A stretch of DNA of 64,000 nt from an uncultured Dehalococcoidia bacterium (GTDB lineage Bacteria; Chloroflexota; Dehalococcoidia; Bin125). Under the pieces are notes generated by a model. It was not told the DNA's origin. It ran no database searches and saw nothing but the letters and a program-made list of their open reading frames with translations. Within the stretch, counting starts at the first letter, position 1. The number at the start of each line of letters is the position of its first letter. A program made the position numbers and the translations under genes. Positions 17,534-26,906 of this stretch are shown here, in pieces. The stretch covers positions 124,001-188,000 of the forward strand of contig CATQGW010000001.1 in the NCBI GenBank assembly GCA_958295515.1, in the 5' to 3' direction.

Positions 17534-17812
17534 TCAGTTCTTGAAGCGGTAGACCACGCGCCCGCGCGTGAGGTCGTATTCGGAGAGTTCGACGAGCACC
17601 CGATCGCCGCGCAGGACGCGGATGTGGTTTTGGCGCATTTTGCCGGCGAGATGGGCAAGCACTTCGTGTCCGTTGGGTAGTTGTACGCGGAAGGTGGCGT
17701 TGGGCAGCGGCTCGCGGACGACGCCTTCGACCTCGATTTTGTCCTGCTTGGGTGCAGGCGCGGGTCGCGGGGCGCGTTGCCCGCGGCGGTTGCCCGAAGT
17801 TCGTCTCGCCAC
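17534..17812 (-). CDS. infA: Translation initiation factor IF-1, basic N-terminal extension
   Basis: S1-like OB-fold factor: [40 protein letters not shown] and [11 protein letters not shown] choose GTG at 17812 because GGGGAG lies five bases upstream. This gives 92 residues, about 20 more than the usual 72, and the extra N-terminus is Arg/Pro/Ala-rich ([20 protein letters not shown]). A longer frame to 17872 would run into map and is less likely. Confidence 0.92.
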   Translation of the reverse strand: MARRTSGNRRGQRAPRPAPAPKQDKIEVEGVVREPLPNATFRVQLPNGHEVLAHLAGKMRQNHIRVLRGDRVLVELSEYDLTRGRVVYRFKN

Positions 17813-17837
17813 CAAGTCTCCCCTCTGCCGACCAGCC

Positions 17838-18614
17838 TCAGTCGGCCAGCGTGAGAATGTCGGCGGGGCCATCCTCGCGGATGGCGATGGTGTGCTCGAA
17901 GTGGGCAGAGAGGCTGCCGTCCTTCGTGCATACGGTCCAGCCGTCGTCCAGCACGGTGGTGGCCGGGTTGCCGATGGTGGCCATCGGCTCCAGGGCGAGG
18001 ACCATGCCGGGTCGCATGCGCATGCCTGCTCCGCGTCGTCCGTGGTTGGGCATATTCGGCGCTTCGTGCATTTCGCGGCCCACGCCGTGGCCGACGTAGC
18101 CGCGCACGACTCCGTAGCCCGCTGATTCTAGCACCTCCTGGATGGCTGCGCCGATATCGCCTTTGCGAACTGGGACACGCGCGGCGTCGATGCCGGCGTA
18201 GAGCGACTCTTCGGTGGCGCGCAGCAGGCGCTCGGCGTCGGCGCTGATTGTGCCGATGCCGAAGGTGATGGCGGAGTCGCCGACCCAGCCGTCGATGGTT
18301 GCGCCGAGGTCGATGGAGAGGATGTCGCCGTCCTCGAGGCGTCGCTCGGTGGCGAAGCCGTGGACGATTTGCTCGTTGAGCGAGGCGCAGATCGCGTGGG
18401 GGAAGCCGTGATAGCCGAGGAAGGTGGGGGTCGCGCCGAGTCGTTCGAACTTGTCGAGCACGTAGCGGTCGAGCTCGGCGAGGGAGAGGCCGGGGCGAGA
18501 CATTTCGCGCAGTTCGGCGAGCGTTTCGCCGACCAGCTGCCCGGGCACGCGCATCTGTTTGATCTGCGCGGGGGTCTTGAGCACGACCTGGCGGGAGCGG
18601 GTGTCGGTCAGCAT
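17838..18614 (-). CDS. map: Methionine aminopeptidase type I
   Basis: Removes the initiator methionine. The metal ligands are visible in [18 protein letters not shown] (two Asp), [12 protein letters not shown] (His), [10 protein letters not shown] (Glu) and FEHTIAI (Glu). The ATG at 18614 gives 258 residues, and adk ends five bases before. Its place between adk and infA is the classic spc/alpha order. Confidence 0.97.
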   Translation of the reverse strand: MLTDTRSRQVVLKTPAQIKQMRVPGQLVGETLAELREMSRPGLSLAELDRYVLDKFERLGATPTFLGYHGFPHAICASLNEQIVHGFATERRLEDGDILSIDLGATIDGWVGDSAITFGIGTISADAERLLRATEESLYAGIDAARVPVRKGDIGAAIQEVLESAGYGVVRGYVGHGVGREMHEAPNMPNHGRRGAGMRMRPGMVLALEPMATIGNPATTVLDDGWTVCTKDGSLSAHFEHTIAIREDGPADILTLAD

Positions 18615-18618
18615 GTGC

Positions 18619-19275
18619 TTAGTCCGCGCTTTCCAATGCTGCGAGCAGGTCCGCGCCGACGGCATCGGGTCCGCGCTCGCCGTCGACGCGGCGCAGCTTG
18701 CCGCTGCGCTGGTAGTAGTCGATCAGCGGGGCGGTCTGCTGGGCGTAGACATCGAGGCGGCGCTGGATGGCTTCGGGCTGGTCGTCGTCGCGCTGGATCA
18801 GGGCGGCGGAGCAGCGGTCGCAGGCGCCCTCTGTTTGGGGCGGGGAGAAGACTTCGTGGAAGACTGCGCCGCAGTCGGGGCAGCTCCAGCGTCCGCCGAG
18901 GCGGCGCAGGACCTCGTCGGCGCTGACATCGATGAGCAGGGTGGCGGCGATTTCGGCGTTCTGCTCGGCGAGCGCGGCGTCGAGCGCTTCGGCCTGTTCG
19001 GTGGTGCGGGGAAAGCCGTCGAGCAGGCTGCCGAGCTGTGCGTCGTCGCGTGCGAGGCGGTCGAGCAGCATGGAGATGGTCAGTTCGTCGGGGACGAGTT
19101 CGCCGCGGTCCATGTAGCGCTGGGCGGCTTGGCCGAGCTCGGTCTGGTTGCGCACGTTCTCGCGGAACATGTCGCCGGTGGCGAGGTGGAGCAGGCCGGT
19201 GTGCTCGGCGAGGTTGAGGGCCTGGGTGCCTTTGCCCGCGCCGGGCGGGCCGAGCAGGATGACGTAGGTGCTCAT
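18619..19275 (-). CDS. adk: Adenylate kinase (zinc lid)
   Basis: Interconverts 2 ADP with ATP and AMP. The P-loop is LGPPGAGKGTQA at residues 7-18, and DGFPRTTEQAEAL carries the nucleotide-binding Arg. The long lid has four cysteines (CPDCGAVFHEVF, then CDRC), the structural zinc form. 218 residues. The start overlaps the secY stop by four bases. Confidence 0.98.
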   Translation of the reverse strand: MSTYVILLGPPGAGKGTQALNLAEHTGLLHLATGDMFRENVRNQTELGQAAQRYMDRGELVPDELTISMLLDRLARDDAQLGSLLDGFPRTTEQAEALDAALAEQNAEIAATLLIDVSADEVLRRLGGRWSCPDCGAVFHEVFSPPQTEGACDRCSAALIQRDDDQPEAIQRRLDVYAQQTAPLIDYYQRSGKLRRVDGERGPDAVGADLLAALESAD

Positions 19276-21020
19276 CGGATGAATCCCTCGTAGTTGCGCA
19301 TGAGCAGCTGTGCTTCGATCTGGCGCATGGTGTCGAGCGCGACGCCGACGACGATCAGCAGGCCGGTGCTGGAGATGGTCAGAGCGGTGCTATCGGGGAT
19401 GAATTCGGTGGCGAGGAAGGGGACGACGGCAACGAAGCCGAGGAATAATGCGCCGGCCCAGGTGATTCGCGAGAGCACGCGGTTGATGTAGTCCTGGGTT
19501 GGTCGGCCGGGGCGGATGCCGGGGATGAAGCCGCCCTGTTTCTGGAGGTTTTCGGCGAGGTTCTGCTGCTGGAAGGTGACGAAGGTGTAGAAGAAGGTGA
19601 AGGCGACGACGAGCACGAAGGAGAGCGCCCAGTAGAGCGGGCGGCCGGGGGAGAAGTTGGTCTGCACCCAGTCGGCGGCGCGCACGATCCAGGCGGGGCG
19701 CTCGCCGATGGTCTGGCCTTCGGCGATGTCGGGGGTGAGGGGGTCGTCGGGCGGGTCCTGGTCCGTGGGGATCGCAGTGAGCCGGATGAAGTTGCCTTGG
19801 ATGTCGCGGATGGTGATCGGCACGGCGCCGATTTCGTTGTTGTCGATGCGCCAGGTGGTGAGCGCCTCGCCGCCGCCGGGGTCGGGGCGGGTTTCGACGC
19901 GGGTGAGTACGTTGGCATCGCTGGCCTGGTTGATTCGTTCGAGTACGTCGTCGAAGGAGTCCTCTTCGGCGTTCCACTCGATTTCGGCTTCGTTGACGAG
20001 GAATGTGCCGCCGGCGGCGAGGTCGGGGTAGAGGGTGTTGAGCGGTTCGTCGGCGTCGACGGCGATGAAGGGGACTTCGACGGCGGCGCGGCTCTGGCTC
20101 TCTTCGCCGGCCGCGCCGGTGACCCAGCCGGCAAGGACGGAGGGGAAGATGATGATCGAGAAGGCGAAGATGAGGGGGATCATGCCGGCGCTGTTGACGC
20201 GCAGGGGGATATAGCTCTGTCCGCTTTGGCGGTACATGCGCCCGCCTCTGAAGACGCTGCGGGCATATTGAACGGGGATGCGGCGCTGGGCTTCCTGGAA
20301 GAAGACGATCAGGGCGACGAGGGCGATGGCGATGGCGATCACGACGGCGATGCCGGACCAGCCGATGTCGCTCTGCCCGACGGAGTTGAAGAGGGTGGGG
20401 AAGCTGGCGACGATGCCGGCGAAGATCAGCAGGGAGATGCCGTTGCCGACGCCTTTTTCGGTGATCAGTTCGCCGAGCCAGATGAGGAACATGGTGCCGG
20501 CGGTCATGGTGATGATGGCGGAGACGGTGGGCAGCCATTCTTCGGCGCCGAAGCCGATGCCGGTGATGGCGCGTGCGTTTTCGAGCAGGATCAGCTGTCC
20601 GTAGCCCTGCACGAGCGACATGGGGATGGCCAGCCAGTAGGTGTAGAGCTGGATTTTGTTGCGGCCGGACTCGCCTTCCTGGGCAAGGGCTTGCAGCCGA
20701 GGGATCATCGGCTGGAGCAGGTTCATGACGATGGAGGCGGTGATGTAGGGGTAGACGCCGAGGGCGACGATGGAGAGGTTGTCGAGTCCGCCGCCGGAGA
20801 AGAGGTTGAGGAAGCCGAGGACGGGGTTGTTATCGAGGGCGTTTTCGAGCTGGGTTTTGTTGATGTCGGGGATGGGCACGTGCGCGACGAGCCGAAAGAC
20901 GACCAACATGGCCAGGGTGAAGGCCAGCTTCTGGCGGACGTCCGGCTGCCGCCAGGCGTCGACCAGCGCTTGCAGCAGCTTGGGTCTAGTCGGACCCGCT
21001 GCTGTCTGCGCTCGTTGCAT
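19272..21020 (-). CDS. secY: Protein translocase SecY with large external-loop insertion
   Basis: Channel subunit of the Sec translocon. The membrane segments and cytosolic motifs are canonical, for example GLDNLSIVALGVYPYITASI, GESGRNKIQLY, GGFIPGIRPG and the C-terminal RNYEGFI. It has 582 residues against the usual ~420-440. The excess, about residues 301-445 (19686-20120), lies between TM7 (IPLIFAFSIIIFPSVLAG) and TM8 (LYWALSFVLVVAFTFFYTFV), on the outer face. It is acidic and hydrophilic and in frame, so it is an inserted domain, not an assembly error. The start overlaps the rplO end by 35 bases. Confidence 0.97.
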   Translation of the reverse strand: MQRAQTAAGPTRPKLLQALVDAWRQPDVRQKLAFTLAMLVVFRLVAHVPIPDINKTQLENALDNNPVLGFLNLFSGGGLDNLSIVALGVYPYITASIVMNLLQPMIPRLQALAQEGESGRNKIQLYTYWLAIPMSLVQGYGQLILLENARAITGIGFGAEEWLPTVSAIITMTAGTMFLIWLGELITEKGVGNGISLLIFAGIVASFPTLFNSVGQSDIGWSGIAVVIAIAIALVALIVFFQEAQRRIPVQYARSVFRGGRMYRQSGQSYIPLRVNSAGMIPLIFAFSIIIFPSVLAGWVTGAAGEESQSRAAVEVPFIAVDADEPLNTLYPDLAAGGTFLVNEAEIEWNAEEDSFDDVLERINQASDANVLTRVETRPDPGGGEALTTWRIDNNEIGAVPITIRDIQGNFIRLTAIPTDQDPPDDPLTPDIAEGQTIGERPAWIVRAADWVQTNFSPGRPLYWALSFVLVVAFTFFYTFVTFQQQNLAENLQKQGGFIPGIRPGRPTQDYINRVLSRITWAGALFLGFVAVVPFLATEFIPDSTALTISSTGLLIVVGVALDTMRQIEAQLLMRNYEGFIR

Positions 21021-21471
21021 CGATCACCTCAACAGTGCCGCCGGCGGCTTCGATCTTGGCGCGCGCGGCGGCCGAGACGCGCTCGGCGCGCAGGTGCAGC
21101 GCGTGTTCGATGGATCCGCCGGCCAGGATTTTGAACGGCTGGCTCGCGCGGCGCAGCAGCCGCGCTTGGACCAGCGCTTCCGCGTCGACCGCCGCGCCGG
21201 GTTCGAAGCGGCGGGCCAGCTCGACCACGTTGATCGGCTGGTATTCGACACGGTTACGGTTTTTGAAGCCGCCCCGCCGGGGGAGGGTGCGCATCATGGA
21301 CATGCCGCCGCCCTCGAAGACGGCGTTGTAGTCGCGCCCGGCTCGGGAGCGCTGGCCTTTGAGGCCGCGCCCGGAGTAGGTGCCCTTGCCGGAGGCGTTG
21401 CCACGCCCGACGCGCTTGCGTCGTTTGCGGGCGCCGGGGTTGGGGCGCAGATCGTGCAACCGCAGCGGCAT
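20986..21471 (-). CDS. rplO: 50S ribosomal protein L15
   Basis: 161 residues. Landmarks: LHDLRPNPGARKRRKRVGRG, GKGTYSGRGLKGQRSRAG and FEGGGMSMMRTLPRRGGF. The C-terminus has a short extra Ser/Asp tail (TSADSSGSD) that overlaps secY. It follows rpmD by two bases. Confidence 0.97.
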   Translation of the reverse strand: MPLRLHDLRPNPGARKRRKRVGRGNASGKGTYSGRGLKGQRSRAGRDYNAVFEGGGMSMMRTLPRRGGFKNRNRVEYQPINVVELARRFEPGAAVDAEALVQARLLRRASQPFKILAGGSIEHALHLRAERVSAAARAKIEAAGGTVEVIDATSADSSGSD

Positions 21472-21473
21472 CG

Positions 21474-21659
21474 CTACCCCTCCACCTCAACGACGCTGAC
21501 CAGATGAGAGACCTTGAGGATCATACCACGCACATCGCGCGTATCCGGTTTGCGTACGGTTTGTCCCAGCTTACGCAGGCCGAGCGATTTGATCGTCTGC
21601 GCCTGATCGCTGCGATAGCCGATGGCGCTTTTGACCCAGGTGACTTCGAGTTCGGACAT
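21474..21659 (-). CDS. rpmD: 50S ribosomal protein L30
   Basis: 61 residues, the bacterial L30 size. [20 protein letters not shown] and [20 protein letters not shown] match the family. Located between S5 and L15, as usual. Confidence 0.96.
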   Translation of the reverse strand: MSELEVTWVKSAIGYRSDQAQTIKSLGLRKLGQTVRKPDTRDVRGMILKVSHLVSVVEVEG

Positions 21660-21665
21660 GGTCGG

Positions 21666-22265
21666 TTACTCGCTCGCTGCGGCGACCGGGGCGGCGGCGG
21701 GCTCGGTCGGTTGGGCGGGAGGAGGCGGGGCATCGATTTCGTCGGGGATGCGGCCGGCGAGGCGCAGGCGCTCGCGGCGCGCCTCAACGGGGTCGCGCAG
21801 CTCCTGCAAGCCGCGGATCGTGGCCTGGACGACGTTGACGACGTTGTTGGAGCCGAGCGATTTGCTGAGCACGTTGCGCAGTCCGACGGCTTCGAGCACG
21901 GCGCGCACGCCGCCGCCGGCGATGACGCCGGTCCCGGGCGCGGCGGGCTTGAGCAGGACGCGCGAGGCGCAGAAGCGCGCGGTGATCGGGTGGGGGATGG
22001 TGCCGTTGCGAATCGGCACTTTGACCATCTCGCGGCGGGCGATGGTCGCGCCTTTGCGGATGGCGTCGGGCACCTCGTTGGCGCGCCCGATACCGATGCC
22101 GACGCGCCCATCGCCGTCGCCGACGACGACCACGGCGGTGAAGCTGAAGCGGCGGCCGCCTTTGACGACCTTGGCGACGCGGTTGATCGAGACGACTTTT
22201 TCGATGTAGTCGTCCTGCGGCTGGTCACGCCGGAAGCGACCGCCTCGGGATTCTCGCTGTTGCAT
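21666..22265 (-). CDS. rpsE: 30S ribosomal protein S5 with Pro/Ala tail
   Basis: 199 residues. N-terminal double-stranded RNA-binding domain: [19 protein letters not shown] and [20 protein letters not shown]-terminal domain: [20 protein letters not shown]. After the usual end there are about 30 extra residues ([20 protein letters not shown]). The start ATG is at 22265. Confidence 0.97.
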   Translation of the reverse strand: MQQRESRGGRFRRDQPQDDYIEKVVSINRVAKVVKGGRRFSFTAVVVVGDGDGRVGIGIGRANEVPDAIRKGATIARREMVKVPIRNGTIPHPITARFCASRVLLKPAAPGTGVIAGGGVRAVLEAVGLRNVLSKSLGSNNVVNVVQATIRGLQELRDPVEARRERLRLAGRIPDEIDAPPPPAQPTEPAAAPVAAASE

Positions 22266-22291
22266 CGGCCTGTTCCCTCCCGGCGCTCTGG

Positions 22292-22651
22292 TCAGAAGTC
22301 GAGGCCGCCTTCGCGCGCGGCCTCGGCCAGCGCGCGAACACGTCCGTGGTATCGATAGCCGCCGCGGTCGAAGACGATGGCGGAGACGCCGGCGTCGCGC
22401 GCGGCGCGGGCGAGTTGTGCGCCGACCGCGGCGGCGCGCTCGGTCTTGCTGCCTTCGGCGCCGTTGAGGTCGGAGGCGGAGGCCAGCGTGGCGCCGCTGT
22501 CGTCGTCGATGATCTGCCCGTAGATGTGGCTGAGCGAGCGGAAGACGGAGAGGCGGGGGCGCTGGGGGGTGCCGTGGACGCGCTTGCGGACGCGGGCGTG
22601 GCGACGCCGGCGGGCGGCGCGGGTGGTGCGGCGTTTGCGGCGAATGGGCAT
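22292..22651 (-). CDS. rplR: 50S ribosomal protein L18
   Basis: 5S rRNA-binding protein, 119 residues. Blocks: [39 protein letters not shown] and [20 protein letters not shown]. The N-terminus is strongly basic. Confidence 0.97.
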   Translation of the reverse strand: MPIRRKRRTTRAARRRRHARVRKRVHGTPQRPRLSVFRSLSHIYGQIIDDDSGATLASASDLNGAEGSKTERAAAVGAQLARAARDAGVSAIVFDRGGYRYHGRVRALAEAAREGGLDF

Positions 22652-22679
22652 CTGCTGCGCTCCGTGTTGTGCGATCGCG

Positions 22680-23216
22680 CTAGGCGATCGCTCCCTTGCC
22701 CTGCTTGCGCCGCACCCACTCGCCGCGGTAGCGGATGCCCTTGCCCTTGTAGGGCTCGGGCGGGCGCACGGCGCGGATTTCGGCGGCCTGTTGTCCTACG
22801 ACTTGTTTGTCGGCGCCGCGCACGTGGACGATCTGGCCTTCGACTTCGAAGGTGATGCCCTCGGGCGGATCGATGCGCACGAGGTGGGAGAAGCCGACGC
22901 GCAGAACGAGGGTCTGGGCGTCGAGTTCGGCGCGATAGCCGGTGCCCTGGATTTCGAGCGATTTGGTGAAGCCGTCGGAGACGCCGACGACCATGTTGTT
23001 GATCAGGGAGCGGGCGAGCCCGTGCTGGGCGCGGTGCTCGCGGCGATCGGAGGGGCGGGTGACGATCACCTCGTCGTTGTCGACCACGATGTGCAGGTCG
23101 GGGTGGATGGCCTGTTGCAGCTCGCCGTTGGGACCGGAGACGCGCACCAGCGGACCGCTGATTTCGATGTTGACGCCCGCGGGGACGGGGACAGGCTTGC
23201 GTCCGACACGACTCAT
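22680..23216 (-). CDS. rplF: 50S ribosomal protein L6
   Basis: 178 residues, a typical size. [19 protein letters not shown] at the start and the C-terminal [19 protein letters not shown] are diagnostic. A 28-base gap separates it from rplR. Confidence 0.98.
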   Translation of the reverse strand: MSRVGRKPVPVPAGVNIEISGPLVRVSGPNGELQQAIHPDLHIVVDNDEVIVTRPSDRREHRAQHGLARSLINNMVVGVSDGFTKSLEIQGTGYRAELDAQTLVLRVGFSHLVRIDPPEGITFEVEGQIVHVRGADKQVVGQQAAEIRAVRPPEPYKGKGIRYRGEWVRRKQGKGAIA

Positions 23217-23268
23217 TGCAGCGCGGTTTCCGTTTGCGCCTCGCGGACGAGGCGGGGATTGGGGAGGC

Positions 23269-23673
23269 TTACCAGACGAAGCACAGCACCTCTCCGCCGA
23301 GATTTTCCTGTCGGGCGCGGTGGCCGGTCATGACGCCGCGCGGGGTGGTGAGGATGGCGACGCCGAGACCGCCGTAGGGTCGAGGGATTTCGCGGCGCTG
23401 GACGTAGACGCGCAGGCCGGGGCGGCTGACGCGCTTGAGACCGCTGAGCACGGAGCTGCCGTCCTCGCGGTAGATCAGTTCGAGCTGTAGTTCGCGGCCG
23501 GCTGCGCCGACGCGATCGCGCACTTCGTACTCCTTGATGAAGCCCTCATCGGCCAGCACCTGGGCGATGGCGACTTTGAGCTGGGAGGAGGGAAGGGAGA
23601 GGTGCGGATGGCCGGCCTGGATTGCGTTGCGAATCCGGGTGAGCATGTCCGCGATGGGGTCGGTCACAGGCAT
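23269..23673 (-). CDS. rpsH: 30S ribosomal protein S8
   Basis: 134 residues from ATG 23673. TDPIADMLTRIRNAIQAG at the start, RVSRPGLRVYVQRREIP, and the C-terminal block TTPRGVMTGHRARQENLGGE. Only 26 bases lie between it and rplE, so the type-Z rpsN that usually sits here is missing. A longer open frame upstream overlaps rplE and is spurious. Confidence 0.97.
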   Translation of the reverse strand: MPVTDPIADMLTRIRNAIQAGHPHLSLPSSQLKVAIAQVLADEGFIKEYEVRDRVGAAGRELQLELIYREDGSSVLSGLKRVSRPGLRVYVQRREIPRPYGGLGVAILTTPRGVMTGHRARQENLGGEVLCFVW

Positions 23674-23699
23674 CGGTCGGCTGAGCCTTTCGGTTCCGG

Positions 23700-24275
23700 C
23701 TACTGCGTGCGCTCGAAGGGCATGCCGAGCAGTTCGAGCAGTCGGCGTCCCTCCGCGTCGTTGCGCGCGGTGCTGATGATGTTGACTTGCAGCCCGCGCA
23801 CCTTGTTGACCGCGCCGTAGTCGATTTCGGGGTAGACGATTTGTTCGCGGATGCCGAGGCTGTAGTTGCCGCGTCCGTCGAAGGCGGTGCGGGGGACGCC
23901 CTGGAAGTCGCGGATGCGGGGCAGGGCGGCGTTGATGGTGCGGTCCAGGAACTCCCACATGCGCCGCCCGCGGATGGTGCAGGTGACGCCGATGGGGTTG
24001 CCTTCGCGCAGCTTGAAGTTGGCGATCGACTTGCGCGCGCGGGTGATCACGGGGCGCTGTCCGCAGATCGCGGTGATGTCGGCGGTGACTTCGTCGAGCG
24101 CGCGCGCTTCGGAGAGCGCTTCGCCGACGCCGGCGTTGACCACGACCTTGGTCAGGCGGGGCACCTGCATGGGGTTGCCGAAGGAGAATTCTTCGAGCAT
24201 GCGCGGGGCGACTTCGTCGCGGTAGCGCTGCTGGAGGCGGGGGGCGCCGTTGAGGTTGTTCGCTTGGGCGGCCAT
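23700..24275 (-). CDS. rplE: 50S ribosomal protein L5
   Basis: 5S rRNA-binding protein, 191 residues. Conserved blocks: QVPRLTKVVVNAGVGEAL, GQRPVITRARKSIANFKLRE, TIRGRRMWEFLDR and IISTARNDAEGRRLLELLGM. Its ATG shares one base with the rplX stop. Confidence 0.98.
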   Translation of the reverse strand: MAAQANNLNGAPRLQQRYRDEVAPRMLEEFSFGNPMQVPRLTKVVVNAGVGEALSEARALDEVTADITAICGQRPVITRARKSIANFKLREGNPIGVTCTIRGRRMWEFLDRTINAALPRIRDFQGVPRTAFDGRGNYSLGIREQIVYPEIDYGAVNKVRGLQVNIISTARNDAEGRRLLELLGMPFERTQ

Positions 24276-24589
24276 CAGTCGATATCCGCTTCACAGCGCC
24301 GGCAGACGCGGACCTTGAGTCCGTCGGCGCGCTTTTTGTAGCCGATTCGGGCGGGTCGGTCGCAGGCGGGGCAGACGACCGCGACATTGCTGAGATGCAT
24401 CGGGGCTTCGCGCTCGATGATACCGGCCGGCGTGCCCACCTGGGTGGGGCGCATGTGGCGCTTGACCATGTTGACGCCCTGGACGATGACGCGGTCGCGC
24501 TTGGGCAGCACTTGACGCACTTGCCCGCGCGCGCCCTTGTTCTTGCCGCTGCGCACCTCGACGACGTCGTCGCGCTGAATTCGCCGCAT
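24275..24589 (-). CDS. rplX: 50S ribosomal protein L24 (zinc-type)
   Basis: 104 residues. KOW motif in DVVEVRSGKNKGARGQVRQV. The C-terminal half keeps two CxxC pairs (CPACDRPARIGYKK and CRRC), the cysteine-containing L24 type. The ATG at 24589 shares one base with the rplN stop. The C-terminal zinc motif should not be mistaken for a fused S14. Confidence 0.97.
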   Translation of the reverse strand: MRRIQRDDVVEVRSGKNKGARGQVRQVLPKRDRVIVQGVNMVKRHMRPTQVGTPAGIIEREAPMHLSNVAVVCPACDRPARIGYKKRADGLKVRVCRRCEADID

Positions 24590-24960
24590 CAGACCACCTC
24601 CGGAGCAAGCGAGACGATGCGCATGAAGTTTTTTTCGCGCAGTTCGCGGGCGACGGGCCCGAAGATGCGGGTGCCGGTGGGGTTCTGCTCGTCGCCGGCG
24701 AGGATCACGGCGGCGTTGTCGTCGAAGCGGATGTAGGAGCCGTCGGGTCGGCGGTACTGCTTGGCAACGCGCACGACGACGGCGCGGACGACCTGTCCGG
24801 AGCGGATATCGCGCCCCGGGTCGGCTTGCTTGACGGTGGCCACAATGGTGTCGCCGACGCTGGCGTAGCGGCGCTTGGTGCCGCCCAGCACGCGGATGCA
24901 CTTGATCACCCGCGCGCCGGAGTTGTCGGCGACGCGCAGCGAAGATTCCTGCTGGATCAC
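24589..24960 (-). CDS. rplN: 50S ribosomal protein L14
   Basis: 123 residues. [20 protein letters not shown] at the start, [20 protein letters not shown] and the C-terminal KIVSLAPE-like end are canonical. Overlaps the rpsQ stop by four bases. Confidence 0.98.
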   Translation of the reverse strand: MIQQESSLRVADNSGARVIKCIRVLGGTKRRYASVGDTIVATVKQADPGRDIRSGQVVRAVVVRVAKQYRRPDGSYIRFDDNAAVILAGDEQNPTGTRIFGPVARELREKNFMRIVSLAPEVV

Positions 24961-25340
24961 GCGGATCCCTCGCTATCAGCCGCTTGCGGCGTCTCGGTCG
25001 TTTCGGCGGCGGCGTCGGCAGCCGGCGCGGGCGGCTCGTTGGGCTGCTCGGGCTCGATGGCGGGGGCGGCGATTTCGCCGGGCTGGATGTCGGCGACTTC
25101 GTGTCGTTCGAGGATTTCGACGACGCGCCAGGTCTTGCGGCGCGAGAGCGGACGACACTCCTCGATCAGCACGCGGTCACCGTTGCGGCAGTCGTTGCCT
25201 TCGTCGTGCGCCAGGTAACGCTTGCGGCGGCGCATCGTCTTTTTGTAGAGCGGGTGCCTCACGGTGCGCTCGATGCGCACGACGACCGTCTTCTGAGCGG
25301 CGTCGGCGACGGCGAATCCGACTCGTTGTTTGCGCGCCAT
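24957..25340 (-). CDS. rpsQ: 30S ribosomal protein S17 with acidic tail
   Basis: The S17 core is in the first ~80 residues: [39 protein letters not shown] and [20 protein letters not shown]. The total is 127 residues against a usual ~85. The extra ~40 are Ala/Pro/Glu-rich (for example [20 protein letters not shown]). The extension is in frame and ends in the rplN overlap. Confidence 0.96.
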   Translation of the reverse strand: MARKQRVGFAVADAAQKTVVVRIERTVRHPLYKKTMRRRKRYLAHDEGNDCRNGDRVLIEECRPLSRRKTWRVVEILERHEVADIQPGEIAAPAIEPEQPNEPPAPAADAAAETTETPQAADSEGSA

Positions 25341-25343
25341 GCT

Positions 25344-25754
25344 CTAGTTGTCCTTGCTGGTTTCTGCGTCGCCGGCTGCTTCGCCCACCGCCGCCAATGC
25401 CATTTCGTCGTCGGTCACGGCCTCGTCGGCGTCGGCGACCGCGTCGGCAGCGGAGTCCGCGCCGATCGCTTCCTCTTCCGCGTCCTGGCCGGGGGTTGCG
25501 AGGACTGCATGGGGGCGCTGCGGCAGGGGGGTGATGGGTACCGCGCCCGCGACGGCGGCCTGCTGGCGCTCGCGCAGGATGGTGCGCAGGCGCGCGATCT
25601 GGCGGCGCGCAGCGCGCAGCGCCATGGGGTTCTGCAGCTGGCGGGTGCCGCGCTGGAACTGCAGGTTGAACATCTCGCGGTAGGCCTCGTTGATCGCCTC
25701 GGCGAGCTCCTGGTCGGAGAGCGAACGCGCTTCGTCGGCCAGCGGGTTGGGCAT
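25344..25754 (-). CDS. rpmC: 50S ribosomal protein L29 with ~70-residue acidic tail
   Basis: The L29 core is in residues 1-65: ARSLSDQELAEAINEAYREM and FNLQFQRGTRQLQNP, then ARRQIARLRTILRERQ. The total is 136 residues, double the usual length. The rest is Ala/Asp/Glu-rich (EEEAIGADSAADAVADADEA). The ATG at 25754 lies two bases after the rplP stop; a longer frame upstream overlaps rplP and is rejected. Confidence 0.94.
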   Translation of the reverse strand: MPNPLADEARSLSDQELAEAINEAYREMFNLQFQRGTRQLQNPMALRAARRQIARLRTILRERQQAAVAGAVPITPLPQRPHAVLATPGQDAEEEAIGADSAADAVADADEAVTDDEMALAAVGEAAGDAETSKDN

Positions 25755-25756
25755 GG

Positions 25757-26176
25757 CTAGACGACCTCCGTCTCGCGCACGACGACGCGGGTGCGGACGG
25801 GCAGCTTGTGGCTGGCGCGGCGCAGGGCTTCGCGGGCGTCGCCCTCTTCGATTCCGCCGATCTCGAACAGCACGCGGCCGGGCTTGACCACGGCGACCCA
25901 TTTCTCGGGCGCGCCCTTGCCCTTGCCCATGCGCGTTTCGGCCGGTTTCTGGGTGACGGACTTGTCGGGGAAGACGCGGATCCAGACTTTGCCGCCACGC
26001 CGCACGTAGTGGGTGATGGCGCGGCGGGCGGCCTCGATCTGGCGGCCGTCGATCCAGGCGGCGTCGAGCGATTGCAGGCCGATTTCGCCGAAGGCGACGG
26101 TGCTGCCCGACTGGGCCAGGCCGCGGCGGCGGCCGCGGTGGTGTTTGCGCCATTTGACGCGGCGGGGCTGAAGCAT
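25757..26176 (-). CDS. rplP: 50S ribosomal protein L16
   Basis: 139 residues. [20 protein letters not shown] at the start, [20 protein letters not shown] and [20 protein letters not shown] are diagnostic. Its ATG shares one base with the rpsC stop. Confidence 0.98.
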   Translation of the reverse strand: MLQPRRVKWRKHHRGRRRGLAQSGSTVAFGEIGLQSLDAAWIDGRQIEAARRAITHYVRRGGKVWIRVFPDKSVTQKPAETRMGKGKGAPEKWVAVVKPGRVLFEIGGIEEGDAREALRRASHKLPVRTRVVVRETEVV

Positions 26177-26904
26177 CAGCGGTTCCTCCCCTGGCCGTCG
26201 CGGGCGGCGAGCGGCGACGAGGCGGGTGGCGGCACGGCGTGCGCGGGGCCGCTCTCGCGCTCATCGGGCTCCGGCTCGTAGGGCAGGATTTCGCCCTTGT
26301 AGATCCAGACTTTGACGCCGATGCGCCCGAAGACGGTGCGCGCCTCGGCGAAGCCGTAGTCGATATCGGCGCGCAGGGTGTGGAGCGGGACGCGCCCGGC
26401 CATCTCTTTGGCGCTGCGCGACATTTCGGCGCCGCCGAGGCGTCCGCTGATGATGATTTTGGCGCCCTCGGCGCCGCGCTGCATGGTGCGCTGGACGGAT
26501 TGCTTGATCGCGCGGCGGAAGGCGATGCGGCGTTCGAGCTGCTCGGCGACGCTGCGCGCGACCAGGGTCGCATCGAGTTCGGGTGTGCGGATTTCCTCGA
26601 CGTCGACGTTGGTGCGCCGGCCGGTCAGGTTGCCCAGTTCGCGGCGCAGTTCTTCGACATGTTGTCCGCCGCGCCCGATCACGATGCCCGGTTTGGCGGT
26701 GTGCAGGGTGATGCGCAGCTGTCCGGCGCTGCGCTGGATGTCGATCCGGGAGATCGCCGCGTCGCCCATGCTCTCGTTGATGAACTTGCGCAGCTTGATG
26801 TCTTCGGCAACCAGCTTGGCGTAGTCCTTGTTGGCGTACCACTGGCTGCGCCACTCGAAGATGGTGCCGATGCGGAAGCTGGTGGGGTGTACTTTTTGGC
26901 CCAT
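26176..26904 (-). CDS. rpsC: 30S ribosomal protein S3
   Basis: 242 residues. [20 protein letters not shown] at the start, the KH-type motif [19 protein letters not shown] and [20 protein letters not shown]. The C-terminus carries about 25 extra residues rich in Pro, Ala and Arg. The order rplV-rpsC-rplP is canonical. Confidence 0.97.
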   Translation of the reverse strand: MGQKVHPTSFRIGTIFEWRSQWYANKDYAKLVAEDIKLRKFINESMGDAAISRIDIQRSAGQLRITLHTAKPGIVIGRGGQHVEELRRELGNLTGRRTNVDVEEIRTPELDATLVARSVAEQLERRIAFRRAIKQSVQRTMQRGAEGAKIIISGRLGGAEMSRSAKEMAGRVPLHTLRADIDYGFAEARTVFGRIGVKVWIYKGEILPYEPEPDERESGPAHAVPPPASSPLAARDGQGRNR

Positions 26905-26906
26905 CC

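Noticed and set aside
24275..24400. L24 C-terminal CxxC pairs as a fused S14
   Set aside because: The VCPAC...VCRRC pattern is the normal zinc-type L24 ending. S14-specific motifs are absent.
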